A stretch of DNA of 5,054 bases, from contig JAQTVL010000363.1 in NCBI GenBank assembly GCA_028706835.1, forward strand, positions 1 to 5,054, in the 5' to 3' direction. Within the stretch, counting starts at the first letter, position 1. Every line of letters begins with the position of its first letter. Positions 1 to 5,054 of the stretch are shown here, piece after piece. The stretch comes from Phycisphaerae bacterium. Its GTDB lineage: Bacteria > Planctomycetota > Phycisphaerae > JAJVII01. Under the pieces are notes generated by a model that ran no database searches, had not been told where the DNA came from, and worked only from the letters and a program-made list of their open reading frames with translations. The translations under genes and the position numbers were made by a program.

Positions 1-1
1 G

Positions 2-1030
2 GGGTCGGATGCGGACCACCTGAAGACGGCGGCGGACATCGACGTGACGGCGGCGGCGGGGTTCCGCATGTTCACCATCGACCCCGGCGAGCACGTGGAC
101 AACGAGGCGGACCACGACGACGGGGCGACCTGCCGGGCGAAGTTCGACAAGCTGCCGTGGGACGAACTGGAGATTTCGGCGGCGGATTGCCGCGAGACGT
201 ATCACGGGCGGACGTTCAAACTACCGGGCGGGTTGAGCCTGTACATCAGCGAGGCGGAGGTGAAGGGCGCAGCGGTGAAGTATGGGCGGGCGATCCTCCA
301 CACGGTGAAAATGGACCGGCACGTAAAGAGCGTGTGCGGCAAGGTTCCGTTCGAGCTGGAGATGAGCGTCGACGAGACGGCGACGCCGACCTCGCCGGCG
401 GAGCACTACTTCGTGGCGAACGAGCTGCGCCGGCTGGGGGTTCGGCCTGTGAGCCTGGCGCCGCGGTTCGTGGGGAAGTTCGAGAAGGGCGTGGATTACC
501 AGGGCGACATCGGCGAGTTCCGGCGGCAGTTCGCGCTGCACGCGGCGATCGCCCGCGAGCTGGGGCCGTACAAGATTTCGCTGCACTCGGGGAGCGACAA
601 GTTTTCGATCTACCCGATCTGCGCGGAACTGACCGGCGGGCTGGTACACCTGAAGACCGCGGGGACGAGCTACCTGGAGGCGCTGCGGGCGATCGCCCGG
701 GTGCAGCCGGGGCTGTTCCGGGAGATCCTCGGGTTCGCGATCGAGCGATACGAGACGGACAAGGCGAGCTACCACGTGTCGGCCGACCTGACGCGCGTGA
801 AGCGGCCTGAGCAGTTGGCGGACGGCGAGCTGGAGACGGTGCTGGACGACTTCCACGGGCGGCAGGTGCTGCACGTGACGTTCGGGTCGGTGCTGACGGC
901 GACGGCGAAGGACGGGCGTTTGCTGTTCAAGGATCGGCTGGTGGGGGCGCTGAAGGAACACGAGGCGGCGCACTACGAGGCGGTGACGAAGCACCTGAAG
1001 AGGCACGTGTCGCCGTTCGTCGGCGGGTGA
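2..1030 (+). CDS. uxaE: Tagaturonate/fructuronate epimerase UxaE, 3' part (5' end outside window)
   Basis: Role (family knowledge): UxaE-type epimerases (EC 5.1.2.7) interconvert D-tagaturonate and D-fructuronate, the keto-uronates made from galacturonate and glucuronate; the enzyme is cytoplasmic and was first described in Thermotoga maritima. Seen: the frame is open from the left edge (first residues GSDADHLKT), so the protein is 5'-truncated by the window, with 342 residues visible. A GTG at 44 is only an internal codon, because family-like sequence continues upstream of it. I recognised the family from conserved blocks: FTIDPGEHVDNEADHDDG near visible residue 30, ELEMSVDET, SPAEHYFVANELRRLGV, ISLHSGSDKFS, and HLKTAGTSYLEALR. 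The His, Asp and Glu residues in these blocks are candidates for metal or substrate binding, but I cannot assign them. It ends with TGA, 43 nt before an SDR reductase that would use its product. The assignment rests on motif memory, not an alignment. Confidence 0.85.
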   Translation, partial: GSDADHLKTAADIDVTAAAGFRMFTIDPGEHVDNEADHDDGATCRAKFDKLPWDELEISAADCRETYHGRTFKLPGGLSLYISEAEVKGAAVKYGRAILHTVKMDRHVKSVCGKVPFELEMSVDETATPTSPAEHYFVANELRRLGVRPVSLAPRFVGKFEKGVDYQGDIGEFRRQFALHAAIARELGPYKISLHSGSDKFSIYPICAELTGGLVHLKTAGTSYLEALRAIARVQPGLFREILGFAIERYETDKASYHVSADLTRVKRPEQLADGELETVLDDFHGRQVLHVTFGSVLTATAKDGRLLFKDRLVGALKEHEAAHYEAVTKHLKRHVSPFVGG

Positions 1031-1062
1031 AGGAAATCGGGAGCGGGGCTTGGCGCATAACT

Positions 1063-1068
1063 AAGGAG
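1063..1068 (+). promoter_or_regulatory. Ribosome binding site of the SDR gene
   Basis: AAGGAG lies 5 nt before the ATG at 1074. A GTG at 1068 is in the same frame, but its first base is the last base of this site, so it cannot be the start served by it. This fixes the start at 1074. Confidence 0.75.
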
Positions 1069-1073
1069 TGATC

Positions 1074-1907
1074 ATGGCGAAGACATCGTTGGAATCGTTG
1101 TTCAGCATCAAGGGGCTGACGGTGGCGATCACCGGCGGCGGCGGGATTTTGTGCTCTGAGATGGCCAAGGCGTTCGGCGATCTCGGCTGCAAGGTGGCGG
1201 TGCTGGACCTGATCCCCGAGGCTGCGGAGCGAGCGGCAAAGGCCATCCGCGACAACGGCGGCGAGGCGGTGGCGGTGGGCTGTGACGTGTTGAAACGCGA
1301 CAGCGTGATGGCGGCCGCGGACAAGGTGGTGTCGGCGTTCGGGAAAGTGGACGTGCTGGTGAACGGGGCCGGCGGAAACAAGAAAGACGCAACCACGTCT
1401 CCCGAAATGAGCTTTTTTGACCTGCCGGACAGCGCATTCCGCTGGGTGTTCGAACTGAACTGCGTCGGCACCATCCTGCCGTCGCAGGTCTTTGGCAAGA
1501 AGATGGCTGAACGCAAGGCCGGGCAGATCATCAATGTCTCGTCCATGAGCGCCTTCCGCCCGCTGACGAAGGTGTCGGCCTATTCGGCGGCCAAGGCGGC
1601 GATCAGCAACTTCACTCAGTGGCTTGCGGTTCACATGGCCCAGGAATACAGCCCGACGATCCGCGTGAACGCGATCGCCCCGGGCTTCTTCCTCACCGAG
1701 CAGAACCGTTTCCTGCTCACCGAGAAAGACACCGGCAAGCTGACCGCTCGCGGCCAGAAGGTGATCGACCACACGCCGGCCGGCAAGTTCGGCAAGCCGT
1801 TCGACCTGGTTGGCGGCTTGGTCTGGCTGATGAGCCCGTCAGCGGAGTTCGTCACCGGCGTGGTCGTGCCAATCGACGGCGGATTCGCGGCCTACTCCGG
1901 CGTGTGA
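1074..1907 (+). CDS. uxuB: SDR-family D-mannonate oxidoreductase (fructuronate reductase)
   Basis: Role: likely reduces D-fructuronate to D-mannonate with NAD(P)H in the cytoplasm, the step before mannonate dehydratase (UxuA) in hexuronate breakdown. Seen: 277 aa, the usual length for a classical short-chain dehydrogenase. The Rossmann nucleotide-binding motif TGGGGILC is at 20-27 and an acidic residue, D45, ends strand beta-2, which usually favours NAD(H). NGAG is at 97-100. The catalytic tetrad is N129, S157, Y170 and K174 (YSAAK), and the C-terminal PIDGGF is near 267. The segment IAPGFFLTEQNRFLL (201-215) resembles the SDR mannonate oxidoreductases related to Bacillus UxuB/YjmF, as I remember them. 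The start is set by AAGGAG 5 nt upstream of the ATG. The gene lies between a UxaE-type epimerase and a HAD hydrolase on the same strand, which strengthens the substrate call. The SDR fold is certain; the exact substrate is inferred. This is not the long-chain UxuB family of E. coli. Another sugar-acid or polyol dehydrogenase is the alternative. Confidence 0.8.
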   Translation: MAKTSLESLFSIKGLTVAITGGGGILCSEMAKAFGDLGCKVAVLDLIPEAAERAAKAIRDNGGEAVAVGCDVLKRDSVMAAADKVVSAFGKVDVLVNGAGGNKKDATTSPEMSFFDLPDSAFRWVFELNCVGTILPSQVFGKKMAERKAGQIINVSSMSAFRPLTKVSAYSAAKAAISNFTQWLAVHMAQEYSPTIRVNAIAPGFFLTEQNRFLLTEKDTGKLTARGQKVIDHTPAGKFGKPFDLVGGLVWLMSPSAEFVTGVVVPIDGGFAAYSGV

Positions 1908-1931
1908 GCCGATTGCGGATTCGGGAGTGTT

Positions 1932-2822
1932 ATGTCCACCGACCCTGCCGCACCGCTGGATGATTTCGCACCCGCCCACGACTTCTTCGTCGGCGTCGAT
2001 TCCGACGGCTGCGCCTTCGACACCATGGAGATCAAGCACAAGGAGTGCTTCATCCCGGCGATCATCCGCTGCTGGGACCTTCAGCCGGTCAGCAAATTCG
2101 CCCGCGAGGTCGCCGAGTTCGTCAACCTCTACTCGAAGTGGCGCGGCACGAACCGATTTCCGGCGTTGCTGATGGTGTTCGATCTGCTGGCGGAGCGCCC
2201 GGAGGTCGCAGCCCGCAACGCGAGCCTGCCGAACGTCCAGCCGCTGCGAGACTGGGTGGCACGCGAGACGAGACTCGCAGGCCCAGCGCTGCGGGCTGAG
2301 GTCGAGCGGACGGGCAATCCGGTGCTCGCGAGGGCGCTGGACTGGAACAACGCCGTCAACGCCGCCATCGGCGAAACGGTCAAGGGCGTCCCGCCCTTCC
2401 CGTTCGTGCGGGAGAGCCTGGCGAAGGTGGCGACGCAGGCCGACGTGATCTGCGTTTCCGCCACGCCCGGCGAAGCCCTGGCCCGCGAGTGGGCGGAGCA
2501 CGACATCGCGAAGTTCTGCCGCGTGATCGCCGGCCAGGAGATGGGCACGAAGAAAGAGCATCTCGCGTTCGCCGCCGGCGGCCGATACGCCAAGAGCCAC
2601 GTGCTGATGGTCGGCGACGCCCTCGGCGACCTGGCCGCCGCCCGCGCCAACGGCGCCTTGTTCTACCCGATCAATCCGGGCACTGAGGATGCGAGTTGGC
2701 GACGGTTCCACGACGAGGCGTTCGCCCGGTTCGTCAGCCGCACCTACGCCGGCGACTACGAGTCCCGCCTAATCCGCGACTTCGAGAATCTGCTGCCCGA
2801 CACCCCGCCCTGGAAGCGATGA
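1932..2822 (+). CDS. HAD-superfamily hydrolase, probable phosphatase of unknown substrate
   Basis: Seen: 296 aa with all four HAD motifs in order. Motif I is VDSDGCAFD at 22-30, with D23 the expected nucleophile and D25 the acid/base. Motif II is S176 in CVSATP. Motif III is K207 or K208. Motif IV is GDALGD at 228-233, with D229 and D233 for Mg2+. The roughly 120 residues between motif I and residue 150 are long enough for a C1-type helical cap, which sets substrate choice. Position 27 is Cys where many HAD phosphatases have Thr. No signal peptide or membrane segment is seen, so it should be cytoplasmic. The ATG at 1932 follows GGGAG (1923-1927), only 24 nt after the SDR stop, so co-transcription with the hexuronate genes is likely. 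Family knowledge: such proteins mostly hydrolyse phosphomonoesters of sugars or small metabolites. A role in uronate metabolism, such as dephosphorylating a phosphorylated sugar acid, is inferred from position only. Confidence 0.85.
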   Translation: MSTDPAAPLDDFAPAHDFFVGVDSDGCAFDTMEIKHKECFIPAIIRCWDLQPVSKFAREVAEFVNLYSKWRGTNRFPALLMVFDLLAERPEVAARNASLPNVQPLRDWVARETRLAGPALRAEVERTGNPVLARALDWNNAVNAAIGETVKGVPPFPFVRESLAKVATQADVICVSATPGEALAREWAEHDIAKFCRVIAGQEMGTKKEHLAFAAGGRYAKSHVLMVGDALGDLAAARANGALFYPINPGTEDASWRRFHDEAFARFVSRTYAGDYESRLIRDFENLLPDTPPWKR

Positions 2823-2959
2823 CATTCCCTCACGATCCCGTCGACCGGTAGTGCCGCACACCGACGCCCCACAGCCAGAACGACGCCGCCATGATCGTCG
2901 ACGCGCGGTACTGCATCTGTGCCCGCAGGGCGTCTGAGAGTGGGTGTACCACGGACTCA

Positions 2960-2988
2960 GCCGGCCCTTCGCTCCGCGAATGCCCGGC
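2960..2988. other. Imperfect hairpin in the convergent spacer
   Basis: The arms GCCGG (2960-2964) and CCGGC (2984-2988) pair. TTCGC (2968-2972) pairs with GCGAA (2976-2980) around a 3-nt loop. Between the two stems only the C-G pair at 2966/2982 forms, so 11 of 13 positions pair. Because it lies between convergent genes it could slow transcription from both sides, but no T-tract follows it. Terminator function is therefore only a guess. Confidence 0.3.
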
Positions 2989-3010
2989 CATCGCCCTCCG
3001 GGCTACCGGA

Positions 3011-3022
3011 TCGGATATCCGA
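3011..3022. repeat. 12-bp perfect palindrome
   Basis: TCGGATATCCGA reads the same on both strands. It sits 6 bp from the short repeat array, downstream of both operons. A dimeric DNA-binding protein site is possible in form, but the position behind two genes makes a promoter operator unlikely. It may simply be part of a larger repeated intergenic unit. Confidence 0.4.
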
Positions 3023-3028
3023 GTACCT

Positions 3029-3076
3029 CCTTCATTCCGCATTCCGAATTCCCCATTCCGCATTTCCTTCATTCCC
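3029..3076. repeat. Degenerate short tandem repeat based on CATTCCG
   Basis: The stretch consists of imperfect copies of a roughly 7-bp unit (CATTCCG, AATTCCC, CATTTCC variants). CATTCCGCATT occurs twice (3033-3043 and 3054-3064) and CCTTCATTCC occurs twice (3029-3038 and 3066-3075). The right end overlaps the last codon and stop codon of the minus-strand ATPase gene. From memory, comparable arrays of GGAATGCGGAATTC-like units are scattered between genes in several environmental bacterial genomes and are sometimes misread as small proteins. Confidence 0.65.
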
Positions 3077-3866
3077 GGGGCAATATCACCGGCCGGCCCG
3101 TCTGCGGGTGCGGGATGATGTCCGCGTCCACCTGGTAGACCCGCTTCACGATCTCGCGGGTGAGCACCTCGCCCGCCGTCCCCCGCGCCACCAGTTCCCC
3201 GCGGTGCAGCAGCGCCAGTTCGTCCGCGTGCTGGGCCGCCGAGTTCAGATCGTGGCTGACGCACACCACCGTCATGCCCCCTGCGGCCAGCGTCCGCAGC
3301 AGGCGATACGTTTGAAGTTGATGGCCGATGTCGAGAAAGCTGGTCGGCTCGTCGAGCAGTAGTATCCTCGGCTGCTGTGCAAGCGCCCGGGCGATGACCA
3401 CTCGCTGCCGCTCGCCGCTGGACAGCTCGTCGAATGGCCGGTTCTCCAAGTGGCCCGCGTCGGTCGTCGCCAGGCACTCGCGTGCGACGGCGACATCCTT
3501 CTCACTCTCGAAGCCGAGTTGGCCGAGATGGGGGCTGCGGCCCATCAGCACCATCTGGAGCACGGTAAAGTCGAACGCCGGCTGCGTCTCCTGCGGCACG
3601 AGGGCGACGATACGAGCGATCTCCCGCGGCGTCCGCCGGTTCAGCGACGCGTCCTCGATCAGAATCTGCCCAGCCGTCGGCACGAGCAGCCCGGCCATGC
3701 AGCGGAGCAGCGTCGTCTTCCCTGAGCCGTTCGGCCCGAGGATGACCAGGAACTGGCCGGCCGGGATCGTCAGCGACAGACCGCGCAGCACGTGGACCCG
3801 CTCGCCGCCGTCCGGCGGCGGATAGGCAAAGTCGATCGCGCGGAGTTGGTAAGCGGGCGGGTTCAC
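3069..3866 (-). CDS. ABC importer ATP-binding protein, iron-siderophore/heme/cobalamin class
   Basis: Role: the cytoplasmic ATPase that powers uptake through the FecCD-type permease encoded just upstream. Seen: 265 aa, normal for the FecE/FhuC/BtuD group. The Walker A motif GPNGSGKTT is at 44-52, the Q-loop glutamine is Q92 in VPQE, and the signature LSSGERQ is at 148-154. Walker B RILLLDE is at 167-173, the D-loop SFLD is at 176-179, and the switch His is H205 in VSHDL. All catalytic elements are intact. Start choice: the GTG at 3866 overlaps the permease TGA as GTGA and follows GGAGGG (3871-3876), which suggests translational coupling. An in-frame ATG at 3923 would overlap the permease by about 60 nt and precede the conserved domain with unlike sequence. 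An ATG at 3870 is out of frame. The last codon and stop lie inside a short repeat array. The substrate cannot be read from the ATPase. Confidence 0.93.
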   Translation of the reverse strand: MNPPAYQLRAIDFAYPPPDGGERVHVLRGLSLTIPAGQFLVILGPNGSGKTTLLRCMAGLLVPTAGQILIEDASLNRRTPREIARIVALVPQETQPAFDFTVLQMVLMGRSPHLGQLGFESEKDVAVARECLATTDAGHLENRPFDELSSGERQRVVIARALAQQPRILLLDEPTSFLDIGHQLQTYRLLRTLAAGGMTVVCVSHDLNSAAQHADELALLHRGELVARGTAGEVLTREIVKRVYQVDADIIPHPQTGRPVILPRE

Positions 3867-4849
3867 GCATCCCTCCGTCGCAGATGCCGCCGCAGCAGGT
3901 AGATGAAGAACGGCCCGCCGCACACCGCCGTCAGCACGCCGACGGGAATCTCACCGCCGGTCACGTTGGCCAGCGCACGCACCGCGGTGTCAGCCGATGC
4001 CAGGAAGGCCGCGCCGAACGCCGTCGCCGCAATCAGCAGGATGCGATGGTCCGGCCCGAACAGCCGGCGGCAGATGTGCGGGCAGATCAGCCCGACAAAC
4101 CCGATCGGCCCGGAGATCGAGACCGCGACAGCCGTCACCGCCGACGCCGCTGCGAAGCTGACCAGCCGAACCCACTGCACGCGGACGCCGAGCGTCTGGG
4201 CGGTGTGCTCGCCGAGGGCCTGCAAGTTGAACTGCTGGGTCATCGCCAGCAGCACAAGGAAGCCAATGCCAATGCCGCCGCCCGCCAACCCGAGCGTGCG
4301 CCAGCCGGTCGTCTGGCTGATCATGCCCATCATCCAGACCACCCAGTTGCCGCGAACGCCGTGCGGGACCATCAGGTTGAGCGCCATGATGACCGCCCCG
4401 GCGAACGCCGACACCATCACGCCGACCAGCAGCAGGCTGAGCGGATCGATGTGACCGCGGCGCTGCGACAGGCCATAGACCAGCAGGATCGTGAGCACGG
4501 CGAACCCGAGCGCGAGCATCTCCGGCGGGACGTGGGCGAGGGAGGAATCGGGCGCGCGCAGCCGAAGGAAGTCCCCGAGGATCACGCCAAGGCTGGCCCC
4601 CGTGGAAATGCCCAGGATCGACGGCGATGCCAACGGATTCCGCAACAACGCCTGGAACGTCACCCCGGCCATGGATAGCGCCCCGCCCACCAGCGACGCC
4701 GCGACGACGCGAGCCAGGCGATGCGTCAGGTCCCACTGAAACATTGCCCCGGGACCCAAGCAAAGGCAGATCGTCCCAATGGCGGCGTACGCCAGCAGCG
4801 AGAGCCCCAGGAACGCGAGCATCCGCCGGGCAGTGAAGGCGCGGTTCAT
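3863..4849 (-). CDS. FecCD-family ABC importer permease
   Basis: Role: the inner-membrane channel subunit, working as a homodimer, of a type II ABC importer; the family carries iron-siderophores, heme, cobalamin or similar metal chelates. Seen: 328 aa, the family's usual size, with many hydrophobic segments; the first spans about residues 10-32. Family blocks are in the expected places: RLARVVAASLVGGALSMAG from 44, LLRNPLASPSILGISTGASLG at 68-88, LQALGEHTAQTLGV at 199-212, GPIGFVGLICPH at 247-258, and IPVGVLTAVCGGPFFIYLLRR at 291-311. The segment around GPIGFVG is the part that contacts the ATPase in this family. Start: the ATG at 4849 follows GGGAGGG (4856-4862) at 6-nt spacing. The frame is open to 5026, but that extension reads through an inverted-repeat element and has no membrane-protein character. 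The gene overlaps the ATPase gene by 4 nt. No substrate-binding protein or TonB receptor is in view. Confidence 0.92.
   Translation of the reverse strand: MNRAFTARRMLAFLGLSLLAYAAIGTICLCLGPGAMFQWDLTHRLARVVAASLVGGALSMAGVTFQALLRNPLASPSILGISTGASLGVILGDFLRLRAPDSSLAHVPPEMLALGFAVLTILLVYGLSQRRGHIDPLSLLLVGVMVSAFAGAVIMALNLMVPHGVRGNWVVWMMGMISQTTGWRTLGLAGGGIGIGFLVLLAMTQQFNLQALGEHTAQTLGVRVQWVRLVSFAAASAVTAVAVSISGPIGFVGLICPHICRRLFGPDHRILLIAATAFGAAFLASADTAVRALANVTGGEIPVGVLTAVCGGPFFIYLLRRHLRRRDA
3871..3876 (-). promoter_or_regulatory. Ribosome binding site of the ATPase gene
   Basis: GGAGGG on the minus strand lies inside the last codons of the permease gene, 4 nt before the GTG at 3866. An ATG at 3870 directly abuts this site and is out of frame with the ATPase. 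The site therefore supports the GTG start. Confidence 0.65.
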
Positions 4850-4855
4850 GCGCGA

Positions 4856-4862
4856 CCCTCCC
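4856..4862 (-). promoter_or_regulatory. Ribosome binding site of the permease gene
   Basis: GGGAGGG on the minus strand sits 6 nt before the ATG at 4849. It decides against the much longer in-frame extension that begins at 5026 within the inverted-repeat element. Confidence 0.7.
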
Positions 4863-4880
4863 ACCGGCGATGAATGTCCT

Positions 4881-5029
4881 TTTGTGGAGTGCGGTGTCGG
4901 AGCCCGCCGTGAGCGAGCGAAGCGAGTCGAACGGCGGGCGGAGGCACCGCTTTGCGTGCCCCGAGAATGCACCCGGCCCGCCAAAGCGGTGCCTGGCCGC
5001 TTCGCGGCTGCGACACCGCACTCCACAAA
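4881..5029. repeat. 149-bp element with perfect 19-bp terminal inverted repeats and nested stem-loops
   Basis: TTTGTGGAGTGCGGTGTCG (4881-4899) is repeated exactly inverted at 5011-5029. Three further stems lie inside: a perfect 9-bp stem (4902-4910 with 4931-4939, 20-nt loop), a perfect 13-bp stem (4942-4954 with 4982-4994, 27-nt loop), and a 5-bp stem GCCGC/GCGGC around TTC (4996-5008). The whole unit can fold as one long structure with three branches. It ends 31 bp before the permease start codon. It has no coding capacity of its own, although open frames run through it on the minus strand. The form fits a non-autonomous transposable element (MITE) or a REP-like structured repeat. No clear target-site duplication is seen at its ends. 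A regulatory leader RNA is the alternative. Confidence 0.75.
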
Positions 5030-5047
5030 CAGCGAAGAGGAACGGTC

Positions 5048-5054
5048 ATGGGCG
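5048..5054 (+). CDS. Possible start of a plus-strand gene cut by the right edge
   Basis: An ATG at 5048 follows AGAGGA (5036-5041) with a 6-nt spacer, a good translation start arrangement. Only two codons and one further base are visible, so the product is unknown and the gene may not exist. If real, it would be transcribed divergently from the ABC importer, with the inverted-repeat element between the two. Confidence 0.2.

Larger units (their letters stand above)
2823..3068. other. Convergent intergenic spacer without a supported gene
   Basis: This stretch separates the 3' ends of two facing operons. No reading frame in it has a ribosome binding site or recognisable protein features. It holds an imperfect hairpin (2960-2988), a 12-bp palindrome (3011-3022) and most of a short repeat array (3029-3076). 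I found no stem followed by a T-tract on either strand, so the transcription end points of the two operons are not evident. The part from about 2823 to 2955 shows nothing I recognise. Confidence 0.6.

Noticed and set aside
221..1006. Long open frame on the minus strand opposite uxaE
   Set aside because: Its Arg-, His- and Pro-rich translation has no recognisable motif and mirrors the GC-rich codons of the plus-strand gene; it is an antisense shadow.
1068..1073. GTG start six bases upstream of the chosen SDR start
   Set aside because: It overlaps the ribosome binding site AAGGAG itself.
927..1772. Minus-strand open frame of 281 residues opposite the SDR gene
   Set aside because: The plus strand encodes a complete SDR with all catalytic residues here; the antisense product looks compositional only.
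1839..2711. Minus-strand open frame of 290 residues opposite the HAD gene
   Set aside because: The plus-strand frame carries all four HAD motifs in order; the antisense frame has no domain features.
2921..2931. Small stem GCCC/GGGC around GCA as a terminator of the HAD gene
   Set aside because: The stem is only 4 bp, about 100 bp past the stop codon, and is not followed by a T-tract.
2830..3477. Minus-strand open frame covering the spacer and the 3' half of the ATPase gene
   Set aside because: It is out of frame with a well-supported ATPase and reads through the short repeat array; there is no ribosome binding site.
3884..4678. Plus-strand open frame opposite the permease
   Set aside because: Its Gln-, Arg- and His-rich translation is typical of the complement of a hydrophobic membrane-protein gene.
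4850..5026. N-terminal extension of the permease to an ATG at 5026
   Set aside because: It translates the inverted-repeat element into Arg- and Ser-rich sequence unlike the family; a strong ribosome binding site precedes the ATG at 4849.
4850..5054. Cobalamin riboswitch upstream of the FecCD permease
   Set aside because: I could not find the conserved B12-box sequence; the structure present is a symmetric inverted repeat instead.

Overview
The window is GC-rich (roughly two thirds G+C), densely coding, bacterial chromosomal DNA. It holds two small operons that converge on a non-coding spacer of about 250 bp. No rRNA, tRNA, CRISPR array, transposase or phage gene is visible. The gene content (a UxaE-type tagaturonate epimerase next to an SDR-type fructuronate reductase) and two kinds of short intergenic repeat remind me of Planctomycetota or related environmental bacteria. 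That assignment is an impression from memory and cannot be proven from this sequence.

Positions 2-2822, plus strand: a hexuronate-catabolism operon. The 3' part of uxaE (tagaturonate/fructuronate epimerase, open at the left edge) is followed after 43 nt by an SDR oxidoreductase of the D-mannonate oxidoreductase type (uxuB-like). After 24 nt comes a HAD-superfamily hydrolase of unknown substrate. The first two enzymes fit together: the epimerase turns the galacturonate-derived ketouronate (tagaturonate) into fructuronate, and the SDR reduces fructuronate to D-mannonate, which enters the 2-keto-3-deoxygluconate route. Galacturonate and glucuronate catabolism would thus share one branch. The role of the HAD protein in this set is open.

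Positions 2823-3068: the convergent spacer. It contains an imperfect hairpin, a 12-bp perfect palindrome, and a short degenerate array of a 7-bp motif resembling CATTCCG. The array runs into the end of the ATPase gene and supplies its last codon and stop codon. No terminator with a T-tract was found.

Positions 3069-4849, minus strand: a two-gene ABC importer module of the iron-siderophore/heme/cobalamin class. A FecCD-family permease comes first, followed by its ATPase, which starts with a GTG overlapping the permease stop (GTGA), so translation is probably coupled. The substrate-binding protein is not in the window and the substrate cannot be told.

Positions 4850-5054: upstream of the permease lies a 149-bp element bounded by perfect 19-bp inverted repeats with three further stem-loops nested inside. 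It looks like a non-autonomous, MITE-like or structured repeat and is the most unusual object in the window. At the extreme right edge an ATG with a plausible ribosome-binding site may be the start of a plus-strand gene.
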